Assembly: GCA_964530625.1 (NCBI GenBank)
Contig: CAZHAK010000003.1
Location: 1 to 64,000, forward strand
DNA: 64,000 nucleotides
From: JABWCQ01 sp964530625
GTDB lineage: Bacteria; Electryoneota; RPQS01
Direction: 5' to 3'
Shown: positions 34,250 to 43,032 of the stretch, in pieces
How the letters are laid out: the number at the start of each line of letters is the position of its first letter
How positions within the stretch are numbered: the stretch's first letter is position 1
Translations under genes and position numbers: made by a program
The notes under the pieces: model-generated
Told to the model about the DNA's origin: nothing
Seen by the model: only the letters and a program-made list of their open reading frames with translations
Databases searched by the model: none

Positions 34250-35926
34250 CTACTTCAACAGTACAATCTTAATGGTCTGCGCGGCATCCAAGGTGCTGGC
34301 GCGCACAAAATACATTCCGCTCGCGGCATTCACGGAAGTCCAAACAAACCGATGGCTTCCCGCAGTCAGCTTCCCGCTGTGCAGCGTCGTCGTCAAACGG
34401 CCCATGATATCGTACACGGCAAGCTCAATAGCCTGCTCGCGCAGGACGTCAAGCGTCAACCCAACACTCGCGTTAAACGGATTCGGAAAGGCCGGATGCA
34501 GCTTGAAGGCTTGCGGCAAACCGACTTCGCGGTCGTCCGCGTCGAGTAACTCTGATTGAAAGTGCAGCACGAATCCTTCGACATAACCTGTGTCGCCTAC
34601 GCCAAAATCCTGAATACTCAGTGTCCAGATACCAATCGGATTCAGGCTTTCCAGAGGTGATAGCGGTTCCTCGGGAACAAATGACCCCGTGAACGGACCT
34701 GTTCCCTGACCAATCTGCGTCGTCGCCTCGTCGTCAAACCGGCAGTTCGTCATATTCGCGCCTAAACTCGGAACGATTGGAGGATTAAACAGGATGACTG
34801 TATCCCCGGCAGGATGAACTATTGAAATCGTCAAGTCCGCGATATACGTATGCAGAATGTTCAGAGTGACATCAAGGTCGAGGATCTCACTGGAGATGTT
34901 GGCCACCTCGAGCGGCACAGTGACCGTGGACGTGTCCGGCAAAAAGACCCGCCCGCCCGTATAAGAAACATCCGTGAAATCAAACTGCGGTACAAGAGCG
35001 AAATCGCGCGTTGTGGTTTGCTGATCCATAATCAGCACGCCGTCCACCACGACCGAATCATAGTCCGTCGCTGCGGCGATCATCCGGTAAGACCCGGAGT
35101 TCACGCGCGAAATAAAATACCGGCCGTCGCTGCCCGTCAAACGTTGCGCGAGCGTATCCGCGCCCGTCGAATCCGTGCCTGTCGTATCAATCAGCAAGAC
35201 CGACGCATTCGTAACCGGCGCGCCCGTGACACTGTTCGTCACCGTACCGGTCAGCGACACAACCCCGTTTAACTCAAGACTGAAGCTCTCCAAAACCCCC
35301 ACGTCGACCGCAAAACGGTCGCGCACCCGAAGCCGCCACTCGCCTTGCGCGTCGTGCCCGGCAAACACACTGTCCAAACTTCTCAGCGGACGAAACCCAC
35401 CCGTAAACGGCGGCAAGCCCTCATAGATCCCCCGGTTCGCGTCGTCGTCAAACCAGCAGTCAGTCATATTGACTATCGAGTCGCCGGGAAAATAGTCCAG
35501 CAGAAGCACCGAAGCGACCGAATCAATCAGCGTATCCTGCCACGTCGTGTCCCGTACCCAAACAGTATCCACAAACGTCGAATCAATAAACCTGATTGAA
35601 TCAAGATACACCGAATCACGCTCAAGAATCAACTGCAAGTCCCTGACCCACGGATGAGTTATCGTCACGCCCACGTCCACGTCTTCCACGTTGAACGACG
35701 TTGGCACGTCAATGACAGCCACAATCGTCGAAGCATCCGGAATCGGAATCGGCGTGTCCCGACAGGTATAAAGGTCGTCCAGCGAGCGCTCGGGCACGCG
35801 CACATTCTGCTGCTGCGGCAGCGAGCGCCCAGCATGCTTCTGCGGCTCGGCAGGCTTATTGGCCCAAGCGAACGCGATTAGAAGCACACAAATGACGAGA
35901 GCGAGTTTACTCTTTTGAGAGATCAA
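34250..35926 (-). CDS. Secreted P-domain protein with sorting domain
   Basis: About 558 residues if it starts at the TTG at 35926, which places the hydrophobic segment LALVICVLLIAFAWA near the N-terminus. A longer form starting inside the upstream gene is possible. Domains: P-domain 1 (about 70-215, with HPWVRDLQLILERD and CWFDDDA), one carboxypeptidase-regulatory-like repeat (about 220-310), P-domain 2 (about 320-455, HTYIADLTISIVHP and CRFDDEA) and a sorting tail with FPNPFNASVGLTLDV. P-domains normally accompany proteases. Here no protease domain is present. No terminator separates it from the next gene, so the two are probably co-transcribed. Confidence 0.83.
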   Translation of the reverse strand: MISQKSKLALVICVLLIAFAWANKPAEPQKHAGRSLPQQQNVRVPERSLDDLYTCRDTPIPIPDASTIVAVIDVPTSFNVEDVDVGVTITHPWVRDLQLILERDSVYLDSIRFIDSTFVDTVWVRDTTWQDTLIDSVASVLLLDYFPGDSIVNMTDCWFDDDANRGIYEGLPPFTGGFRPLRSLDSVFAGHDAQGEWRLRVRDRFAVDVGVLESFSLELNGVVSLTGTVTNSVTGAPVTNASVLLIDTTGTDSTGADTLAQRLTGSDGRYFISRVNSGSYRMIAAATDYDSVVVDGVLIMDQQTTTRDFALVPQFDFTDVSYTGGRVFLPDTSTVTVPLEVANISSEILDLDVTLNILHTYIADLTISIVHPAGDTVILFNPPIVPSLGANMTNCRFDDEATTQIGQGTGPFTGSFVPEEPLSPLESLNPIGIWTLSIQDFGVGDTGYVEGFVLHFQSELLDADDREVGLPQAFKLHPAFPNPFNASVGLTLDVLREQAIELAVYDIMGRLTTTLHSGKLTAGSHRFVWTSVNAASGMYFVRASTLDAAQTIKIVLLK

Positions 35927-36392
35927 TGGAATAGAGGATGCGGCCGACTGAATCGGCTTTGTAATAATCGAAGAGGTACTGGGCAACCATGTTCATGTTT
36001 TCCACGGTGCAATCAATATGCGTGTACTTGGCTTTCTTCGCCCAGCGGATGGCATGATCAAATAGCTGCCGGCCAAAGCCTTTCTCGCGCTGTGAAGGCC
36101 GCACGAACATGTCCAGAATCGTGGGGACACGCTGCGCTTCGAGAGTCGAAGGTGTCAAATACATCAGCAGAAATCCAACCGGAACTCCGCTCGAGGTGCG
36201 ACCGATGAAAACCTGTCCCAAACGGTCGTTTTCTAAAATCTCTGTCAGATAGTCCTGATTGACTTTATCCGGAAGAGCCTCAAATTCTTCGCCGTCGGCT
36301 TGGTATTCGGCGATCAGCTCGAGGAGCTGAGTAATGTCCGCTATCGTCGCGGTGCTGACAATCATTGGGTTCATTACGGTGCCAGGCGGCAC
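35907..36392 (-). CDS. GNAT-family N-acetyltransferase
   Basis: A 161-residue acetyl-CoA-dependent acyltransferase. The core shows VGFLLMYLTPST, ILDMFVRPSQREKGFGRQLFDHA with the acetyl-CoA binding R/Q-x-x-G-x-G/A pattern, and a final aromatic strand. The substrate is unknown. The start could be the GTG at 36392 or the ATG at 36374. The bases between them form a GGTGCC/GGCACC hairpin, so the ATG may be favoured. The C-terminus overlaps the start of the P-domain protein gene. Confidence 0.85.
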   Translation of the reverse strand: MPPGTVMNPMIVSTATIADITQLLELIAEYQADGEEFEALPDKVNQDYLTEILENDRLGQVFIGRTSSGVPVGFLLMYLTPSTLEAQRVPTILDMFVRPSQREKGFGRQLFDHAIRWAKKAKYTHIDCTVENMNMVAQYLFDYYKADSVGRILYSIDLSKE

Positions 36393-36490
36393 CTAAAGTT
36401 CTTTCTGAAAGGTGGTTAAGGGTTGTAAGAAATTACAAAGCGAAGATTATGCCAACTTACGGTTATTTTAGCAAAATCTCCAGACCCATC

Positions 36491-37693
36491 TTAGTTTATA
36501 TTTTCCAGTAACATAGCTTGCCCCTGCCCGACTCCAACGCAGAGACTGGCAATCCCCCACTTCGTCCCGGCATCTCGCATACTGCGTGCAAGGGTGCCTA
36601 AAATGCGCGCACCCGACATCCCCAGAGGGTGCCCGATCGCAATCGCCCCGCCCTTGGGATTCACCCGGTCAATCGGCGGATCCAGCTCGGCAATCACCGC
36701 CAAAACCTGCACCGCGAAGGCCTCGTTTATCTCCCACAGCCCGACCTCAAAGCGCGTCAATCCGGTCCGAGTCAGCAATTTCTCCACCGCATTCACCGGC
36801 CCGATTCCCATATAGCGCGGGTCCACGCCCGCCGAGGCCGAGCCTACTATCCGCGCCAGTGGTTTTAGATTGTGCTCTTTGACGAAATTTTCCGAGCAAA
36901 TCAGCAGCGCTCCCGCGCCGTCATTCAGGCTCGACGAGTTTCCAGCCGTGACCGTACCGCCCTTGCGGAAAACCGGACGAAGAGTGGAAAGTTTCTCGAG
37001 CGTTGTGTCTTTGCGCGGACCTTCGTCGCGGTCAACAATTATCGGATCACCCTTGCGCTGCGGAATCTCGACCGGAATAATCTCGTCTTTGAACAATCCG
37101 GCTTCCTGAGCGGCGACCGCCTTTTGATGCGACTCATAGGCGAAGGTGTCCTGCATTTCCCGCGCGATATTCCACTTTTCGTAGATATTCTCCGCCGTCT
37201 CGCCCATGGATTCGAGCGGGAACAGCTCTTTCATCGCCGGATTCGGGTAGCGCCAGCCCAAAGTCGTGTCCCACGCAGTCAGATTCCCGAAGGAAAATCC
37301 GCCTTCAAGCTTCGGCACACTGAAGGGCGCGCGGGTCATGGATTCCACCCCTCCTGCAATGTAACAATTGCCTTCGCCGGATGCAATGGCCCGATAAGAC
37401 AGGGCCGCGGCTTCCAATCCCGAAGCGCACAGCCGATTGACCGTCACCGCCGGAACTGAGTGCGGAAATCCCGCCAGCAGCACCGCCATCCGCGCCACAT
37501 TGCGGTTATCTTCACCCGCCTGATTCGCGCAGCCCAAATACACTTCATCCACCAAACCCGGATCAAGTTTGTTGCGCTCGACTATTTTTTTCAAAACCAG
37601 CGCCGCCATGTCATCAGGCCGCACCGATTTCAATACACCATTATGCTTGCCCACCGGAGTCCGGAGAGCGTCCACCAAAAATACGTTTGTCAT
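36491..37693 (-). CDS. Thiolase (acetyl-CoA acyltransferase)
   Basis: A 400-residue thiolase that condenses or cleaves acyl-CoA units. The acyl-accepting cysteine C89 lies in VNRLCASGLEA, with NEAFAVQ, GGAIAIGHPLGMSGAR (catalytic histidine) and SLCVGVGQG (second cysteine) in order. It resembles the FadA/PcaF group more than biosynthetic AtoB, but the exact pathway cannot be told. No beta-oxidation partner genes are adjacent. Confidence 0.93.
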   Translation of the reverse strand: MTNVFLVDALRTPVGKHNGVLKSVRPDDMAALVLKKIVERNKLDPGLVDEVYLGCANQAGEDNRNVARMAVLLAGFPHSVPAVTVNRLCASGLEAAALSYRAIASGEGNCYIAGGVESMTRAPFSVPKLEGGFSFGNLTAWDTTLGWRYPNPAMKELFPLESMGETAENIYEKWNIAREMQDTFAYESHQKAVAAQEAGLFKDEIIPVEIPQRKGDPIIVDRDEGPRKDTTLEKLSTLRPVFRKGGTVTAGNSSSLNDGAGALLICSENFVKEHNLKPLARIVGSASAGVDPRYMGIGPVNAVEKLLTRTGLTRFEVGLWEINEAFAVQVLAVIAELDPPIDRVNPKGGAIAIGHPLGMSGARILGTLARSMRDAGTKWGIASLCVGVGQGQAMLLENIN

Positions 37694-37781
37694 GAAACTC
37701 TGTCTATGTGAAATGAAAAATTAGATACGAAAGAAAATCGAGAGCGTAGCGGCTGCCCCTGTGGCTGCCGATACAAAATAA

Positions 37782-38657
37782 CTAACTCCCGAACAACACC
37801 ACCCGGAATCCCCAGCCCCACCCGAACTGCTCCTTGAAAACCTGCTGGCCCTTTTGGTTTCCAGCCATCATGGATGAGTAGAGCGCAAGAGACGCGTGTT
37901 TGCCCGGCAAAACGATGCCCACAAGATTCCGGTAATACTGATTGTCAGGAGTCTTCCGAGAAAGATTTCCGCTCCATGGTTTAACTGTGCCAATCAGATA
38001 TTCCCAATAATGGGACATGAACGGGTATACATCCTCGCTGAGTTTCCAGCGGGCAATCAGCTCCGCGCCGGGGCCGTGCGTGTAAGCTTTGTCTTCAATA
38101 GCTTCGCCAAGAAAAATCTTGTCCTGCACCCGCACATCAATGCTCGCTTTGTCCCACGGTATCCGCACTGCGGCCTCAGGCATGACGTAATCTCCGATGT
38201 GAGGGGGGGAGTCATAATAGTACGGAGAGTAGTCATATCCGTGATCCGATTCGTGCCGCGCAGATACACCTACTTCAATCTTGCCTCCGTCCCCCAACTG
38301 TTTCTCGGCAAACCTATCCAATGAAATCATTGCCGAGAGCCCGAACAAACCGCGCCACATTTCCACTGAGTGATCAGCTCCGGGAACCGGATCTGTTTCA
38401 TCGTTGTCTGACTCCAGCTCAAACATTCCGAAAAACCCGAATCGCAAAGACGTGTGCTTGCCGTGCAATGCTCCAAACCCGAAGTCGGCTCCACCAGTCC
38501 GTGTTTCCCGAGGAAGATATTGCCACGACGGATGTCCCGCGTCCCGCGTCGCACTGAGTCCGTTGCCGATTGCGCGCGAGGCTCCCGGCATCGTCTCCCA
38601 AGTCGCGGCAAACAAACTCGTCGTGCAAAACAGCAGTAATAAAATAGCGTGCTTCAT
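37782..38657 (-). CDS. Hypothetical exported outer-membrane-like protein
   Basis: A 291-residue protein with a signal peptide ending TSLFA and strand-like alternation of polar and aromatic residues, ending in GWGFRVVLFGS. A central motif, SARHESDHGYDY followed by HIGDYVMPE, is reminiscent of DUF1207-type outer-membrane proteins, but I am not certain. Its start ATG overlaps the lipoprotein stop as ATGA. It is the last gene of a tight four-gene minus-strand operon. Confidence 0.75.
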   Translation of the reverse strand: MKHAILLLLFCTTSLFAATWETMPGASRAIGNGLSATRDAGHPSWQYLPRETRTGGADFGFGALHGKHTSLRFGFFGMFELESDNDETDPVPGADHSVEMWRGLFGLSAMISLDRFAEKQLGDGGKIEVGVSARHESDHGYDYSPYYYDSPPHIGDYVMPEAAVRIPWDKASIDVRVQDKIFLGEAIEDKAYTHGPGAELIARWKLSEDVYPFMSHYWEYLIGTVKPWSGNLSRKTPDNQYYRNLVGIVLPGKHASLALYSSMMAGNQKGQQVFKEQFGWGWGFRVVLFGS

Positions 38658-39703
38658 CTGTCGTAAAACTCAAACTCAGTCAAATGCAGCCCCGGCCCGC
38701 TCTCTTCCTGCTGACTCCAGTAGCTGATCAGAATCGTCTTCCCGCCGTCACGTTCGTACTCGGGATGCTGATAAAGGTTTTTGATCCAGAAGTTGCGTGG
38801 CGGGAAAGCAACACTCACGGGAAACTCAAAACCGTAATCTTGAATATATTGACGACGGGATTTCGCAAACCAAATTGAATTCTCCCAATAGTAGGAACGT
38901 ATTACGATGTATGCGTCCAAATACGCATTACTTGCGATCGAGGTATTTGGTGCCCATGAACTGCGGCAAGCTTCAAATGACAAATGGGACCATCTATCAT
39001 CGCAGTTGTAGAATTCATATGCCTCATAAAACTCAATACTATCCTGCCTGAATCTGCCTGCAAAGCCTGCGTAATCTGGATTATCGCGCGCCTCTTTTCC
39101 CTGCATGTAGATATATCCATCTTCGTCTAATCGCGCGCCATATCCCCAAATCATACCAAATGAGCTTAGTCGGGTAGCGCTAAGTGACTCGTCCAGTCTC
39201 ACGAGAAACGAATACCAATGTGAAACATCAAAGTATGAGACCATCCCCGCCTTTAGTACAAATATATAGGTGAACTCACCAATTCTTACGCCGCCAATTG
39301 GCCATAAGCGGTATTGATAAGGCGCGTTCGGATCACTGTTCCATTCCAATTCAAAGTCGTTATAAGGAATCAACTGCTTCAAATTCCCCGAAGAATCCGT
39401 AATCCATTCCAGAGCGTCCCCCACCGGAGCGCCGCGCCCCCGATGAATTCCAGCGCTGTTTGACAGGGCATGAAACCCGATTTCGCTTGAATCCGCAAGT
39501 AACGTCTCACCAAAAACCCACAGCGACTCATCATCATTCAGCGGAATCGAGAATGCTCCTTCTTGCGTCAGCGCGCCGGGATACATATTCATCACACCCA
39601 ATTCGCGCGTTTCGCCAAATGTGTACTCATCCTCATCCCAGTTCTTCAGGCAACCCGTAAGAAGCATTGAAACAATGGCAAGTAGTGTGATAACTTGTTT
39701 CAT
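38654..39703 (-). CDS. Lipoprotein with DUF4185-like propeller
   Basis: A 349-residue lipoprotein with lipobox LLTG-C18. The mature region contains DDESLWVFGETLLADS, WPIGGVRIGEFTYIFVL and repeated aromatic strands. These resemble DUF4185/five-bladed propeller proteins related to glycoside hydrolases, and the resemblance is approximate. It starts two bases after the patatin stop and overlaps the next gene by four bases, so it is translationally linked to both. Confidence 0.75.
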   Translation of the reverse strand: MKQVITLLAIVSMLLTGCLKNWDEDEYTFGETRELGVMNMYPGALTQEGAFSIPLNDDESLWVFGETLLADSSEIGFHALSNSAGIHRGRGAPVGDALEWITDSSGNLKQLIPYNDFELEWNSDPNAPYQYRLWPIGGVRIGEFTYIFVLKAGMVSYFDVSHWYSFLVRLDESLSATRLSSFGMIWGYGARLDEDGYIYMQGKEARDNPDYAGFAGRFRQDSIEFYEAYEFYNCDDRWSHLSFEACRSSWAPNTSIASNAYLDAYIVIRSYYWENSIWFAKSRRQYIQDYGFEFPVSVAFPPRNFWIKNLYQHPEYERDGGKTILISYWSQQEESGPGLHLTEFEFYDR

Positions 39704-39705
39704 CT

Positions 39706-40818
39706 TTACCTCGGCAATCCCGGAACATCGTCCCGAAACAAAACCACTTCGAGCAAATAGTCGTCTTTATTCTTCAGAAAATCCGCCATGCGTCGGCGCC
39801 CCAGTCTGATGCCCTCCTTGACTGCCGACTTGCTGAAGCTGCGCGCGGAATCAGAGAATTTTCCCATCTCACTTTTCGACGGGCCGATGACATAAATGTC
39901 AATCAGCGAATAGTGGGAACGAAACTCCGCGAACGCCGACAGCACGTCCGGTGAGGCTTTCGACAGTGTTTCATCGAGACGAGATGCAAACTCATTGATC
40001 ATCGCCGCGCGCGTGTAGTCTTCGCGATCCGTGTTGTCCACGAAAATTTCCAGCGTGCGCTCAATGATAGAAACAACACGATTATATGTGCCCGGTTGCG
40101 GCGACGGAAACGCCGACGCGCGCATAATGTGCAGTTCCTGCGGCGCGACTGCGAAACCCGACGACACATGTCGGTTGCGCGCTTTGCGAAACTGCCCGAA
40201 CACCTCGCTGAGCGGCGTCACGTCCGTCACGCCGCCGTCCACATAGCCCTTCACCGGCGGAAACACAATCGGGATCGCCGCCGACGCCATCACCGCGTCA
40301 ACCGCCGTCATACCCTGCGGCGGATGCGCCAGCGGTATCTCGACAAATTCACCCTGCTCCAAATGCACGGCCCCCACGCGCACCGCGTCGTGCCACTTCT
40401 TGCCGTTTAAGTGTTTCTCAACGATCTTCCGCAGCGGTTTCGTGTCATAAACCGAATCCGTCTTGCGCAAAACAGCCACCGCCAAATCACCGTGCAAATT
40501 CTTGCCGAGCAATCTGCGCGCGCCTTCGGTCAACAATCCGGATGTTTCGCGCGGCACATAAATCGATGCGTCAGATGAAATTTCTTTCTCCCACAGCTCG
40601 ACCAACTGCGCGGCATTCTGCGCCTGTTGTGCTCTGCTGGTGCCGAGGTCTCCGTCACTCGTGCCAAACAACTGCGCCACGTTTAACCCGCCGACGGAAA
40701 CCCCGTATCCACCGTCATAAGCCTGCCCGCCCAACGCAAAATACTCAGCCAGCATTCCCGCCTGATAAGACCCGTACGCGCCGCCGCCCTGCATCGCCAA
40801 CAAAAGATAAGGATTCAT
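39706..40818 (-). CDS. Patatin-like phospholipase
   Basis: A 370-residue serine acyl hydrolase. The oxyanion motif GGGAYGSY (11-18), the nucleophile elbow GVSVGG with Ser41 and a later VDGGVTD dyad aspartate are all present, as in patatin-family phospholipases. There is no signal peptide, so it probably acts on inner-leaflet or cytoplasmic lipids. It starts 4 bases after the methyltransferase stop, second in a four-gene operon with a methyltransferase, a lipoprotein and an outer-membrane protein. Confidence 0.9.
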   Translation of the reverse strand: MNPYLLLAMQGGGAYGSYQAGMLAEYFALGGQAYDGGYGVSVGGLNVAQLFGTSDGDLGTSRAQQAQNAAQLVELWEKEISSDASIYVPRETSGLLTEGARRLLGKNLHGDLAVAVLRKTDSVYDTKPLRKIVEKHLNGKKWHDAVRVGAVHLEQGEFVEIPLAHPPQGMTAVDAVMASAAIPIVFPPVKGYVDGGVTDVTPLSEVFGQFRKARNRHVSSGFAVAPQELHIMRASAFPSPQPGTYNRVVSIIERTLEIFVDNTDREDYTRAAMINEFASRLDETLSKASPDVLSAFAEFRSHYSLIDIYVIGPSKSEMGKFSDSARSFSKSAVKEGIRLGRRRMADFLKNKDDYLLEVVLFRDDVPGLPR

Positions 40819-40822
40819 TCGC

Positions 40823-41737
40823 TCAGGCCGTCGCTTCTATCGCAAACGTCATCGGAATCTCCGGCTCGCCGTCGGGTAATCTGTATAAATCCCCGCCGCA
40901 CTCAATCATATTCGCGAACGGCTTAAAACAGCACGTCGGATACTCTTCAAACTGCTTGATCGTCAATCCCGCGCGGGTTAAGGCGCGCATCACGTCAGCC
41001 AAACTCCATTGCCATTCGAGCGTGCGTGACTTCGGCGTATAGGAGCGATCCGCATAATCGGGCATCGGCGGCAGCGACACCCCCTCTTCGCAATGAAAAT
41101 ATCCATACTTGCGCTCAATCTTCTCATTCTCCCAATCAAATATCATCATCGTCGGATGAATCTCGACCATCACAAATCGTCCCCCCGGCGCAAGCAGATT
41201 CCGAATCACCTCACCCCAGCGATACAAATCCGACAGCCAGTTGATCACACCGTAACTCGTAAAAATAACATCGAACTTTTCGCCCGCATCTCGCCGTTGT
41301 GGGTCTCCAGACTTGTCCTCGAACGAAGTGAAGGACCCGCAATGGCGATCCAACTCGAGCACATCGCACTCCAAAAACGAAACCCGATCAGTAACCCCCG
41401 CCTTCTCCGCCAACTCCCGCGCCGTCTTGATGGCCACCGGTGAAAAATCCACCCCCACCACCTGCGCCGCCCCGCGCCGGGCAATCTCAATCGTGCTCTT
41501 GCCGAAATGGCACTGCAAATGCGCCACGCGCTTACCTGCAACATCCCCCAGCCAATCCAACTCCAATCGGTCAAGAGCGGACTTCCCTTGCAAAAATCCC
41601 TCGATGTCATAAAACTCGCTGGCCGCGTGAACCGGCATGACCTCGTCCCACCACGCGCGATTCAGCGCATGCCCCGGGTGGGCAAGCGGACTGCGAGGGT
41701 CGTTTTCTAAGTGATTTAATGTGGACATGTTATTCAA
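40823..41737 (-). CDS. SAM-dependent methyltransferase with repeat-encoded insert
   Basis: A 304-residue class I methyltransferase. The SAM site is VAHLQCHFGKSTIEIA followed by VVGVDFS, then a KFDVIFTSYGVINWL acidic strand and LLAPGGRFVMVE. Between two core strands (about residues 131-151) lies an unusual hydrophilic insert, GSFTSFEDKSGDPQRRDAG. The DNA for it matches a dispersed palindromic repeat found between genes elsewhere in the window (53268, 55337). The insert keeps the reading frame and sits where a loop is expected, so the enzyme may still fold. The substrate is unknown. First gene of a four-gene operon. Confidence 0.87.
   Translation of the reverse strand: MNNMSTLNHLENDPRSPLAHPGHALNRAWWDEVMPVHAASEFYDIEGFLQGKSALDRLELDWLGDVAGKRVAHLQCHFGKSTIEIARRGAAQVVGVDFSPVAIKTARELAEKAGVTDRVSFLECDVLELDRHCGSFTSFEDKSGDPQRRDAGEKFDVIFTSYGVINWLSDLYRWGEVIRNLLAPGGRFVMVEIHPTMMIFDWENEKIERKYGYFHCEEGVSLPPMPDYADRSYTPKSRTLEWQWSLADVMRALTRAGLTIKQFEEYPTCCFKPFANMIECGGDLYRLPDGEPEIPMTFAIEATA
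41291..41348. repeat. GCCATTGCGGGTC-type palindromic repeat inside a gene
   Basis: On the minus strand it reads TCGCCATTGCGGGTC, then about 22 extra bases (CTTCACTTCGTTCGAGGAC and on), then TCTGGAGACCCACAACGGCG. The outer parts match the intergenic copies at 53268-53300 and 55337-55368. A degenerate copy lies at 50243-50273. Confidence 0.8.
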
Positions 41738-41879
41738 GGATTTACTTCAAAAATGTACGGGTTTTTGAGCAGGGTTGCAAGCCTGCCAAGATCATAAATG
41801 CCTCTTGAAAAACACGCTGAATTTCACTAACTTACACCCCTATGCTCTGGGGAACACGACGAAACTCTGAAAGGCAATC

Positions 41880-43004
41880 ATGTACGATCCTCGTCACAAG
41901 AAACTCGCGGAAGTGCTGGTCAAACACTCGATCAAAGCGCAGCCCGGCGACAAAGTGCTGGTCGAATGCACCGACACTCCGCCCGAATTTATCTCCGTAC
42001 TCGTGCAGGAGATCTCCGACGCCGGTGCGATTCCGGTGCTGGAATACAAATTCCAATCGGTGCAGCGCAAACTGATCATGAATGCGACGGAAGCAAGCAT
42101 GAAAGTCTGTGCCGACGCCGAACTCTACCGCATGAAGCAGATGGACTGCTACATCGCCGTGCGCGGAATTTTCAACTCGAAAGAGATCAGCGATATTCCC
42201 GGCGACAAAATGTCCCTCTGGGAAAAGCATTGGCTCAAACCCGTTCACCTGAAACACCGCGTCGAAGAAACCCGCTGGGTGATTCTGAAATATCCCACTC
42301 CGCAAATGGCGCAAATGGCGAAGATGAGTCACGAAGCCTTTGAAGAGTTCTTCTATCGTGTCTGCTGTGACGTGGATTGGAAGAAAGCCAATGACGCCAT
42401 GGTCCCTGCCAAAAAATTCTTGGAGAAAGCCGACAAAGTTCACATTAATGGGCCCGGCACCGATTTGCAATTCTCCGTCAAGGGCATCCCCTGGAAACCC
42501 TGCGGCGGCGAGTTTAACATTCCTGATCTGGAAATCTTCTCCGCCCCCGTCCGCACGTCCGTTAACGGTAAAATCAGCTACAACACCGCGTCGAGCTATC
42601 GCGGATTCACCTTTGAAAATGTCGTGCTCGAATTCAAAGACGGTAAAATCGTCAACGCGACCTCCAACGACAACAAGCGCATCAACGACATCTTCGACTC
42701 GGACGAAGGTGCGCGCTATATCGGCGAATTCGCCTTGGGATTTCATCCCTTTGTGCTCGACCCGATGGACGATATTCTCTTCGACGAAAAAATCGCGGGC
42801 TCCTTCCATTTCACTCCCGGGCAAGCCTACGAAAAGGACGCTGACAACGGCAACCGCAGCCAGATTCACTGGGACTTGGTCTGCATTCAGCGCCCCGAAT
42901 ACGGCGGCGGCGAAATCTGGATGGATGGACAACTCATCCGCAAAGACGGCATCTTCGTTCACGAAGCCTTCTTAGCCATGAACCCCGACAAACTGGTGAA
43001 ATAG
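41880..43004 (+). CDS. M29-family aminopeptidase
   Basis: A 374-residue cytoplasmic metallo-aminopeptidase of the thermophilic aminopeptidase (M29, AmpS/PepS) group. Evidence: the N-terminal ALVKHSIKAQPGDKVLVEC-like start, the metal-ligand block GGEFNIPDLEIFSAP (family E-x-x-TAP form), GEFALGFHP and a late IHWDLVC. The metal ligands by family are two glutamates, two histidines and an aspartate, several of which are visible. An AAGGC ribosome site lies 7 bases upstream. A 376-codon open frame on the opposite strand is only a shadow of this gene. Confidence 0.9.
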   Translation: MYDPRHKKLAEVLVKHSIKAQPGDKVLVECTDTPPEFISVLVQEISDAGAIPVLEYKFQSVQRKLIMNATEASMKVCADAELYRMKQMDCYIAVRGIFNSKEISDIPGDKMSLWEKHWLKPVHLKHRVEETRWVILKYPTPQMAQMAKMSHEAFEEFFYRVCCDVDWKKANDAMVPAKKFLEKADKVHINGPGTDLQFSVKGIPWKPCGGEFNIPDLEIFSAPVRTSVNGKISYNTASSYRGFTFENVVLEFKDGKIVNATSNDNKRINDIFDSDEGARYIGEFALGFHPFVLDPMDDILFDEKIAGSFHFTPGQAYEKDADNGNRSQIHWDLVCIQRPEYGGGEIWMDGQLIRKDGIFVHEAFLAMNPDKLVK

Positions 43005-43032
43005 GCCGACTTTGAATACAAAGGATGATCCT

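Noticed and set aside
41832..42962. A 376-codon open frame on the minus strand
   Set aside because: It lies entirely opposite the M29 aminopeptidase gene, which has a ribosome site and family motifs. The reverse frame shows no motifs and is a codon-bias shadow.
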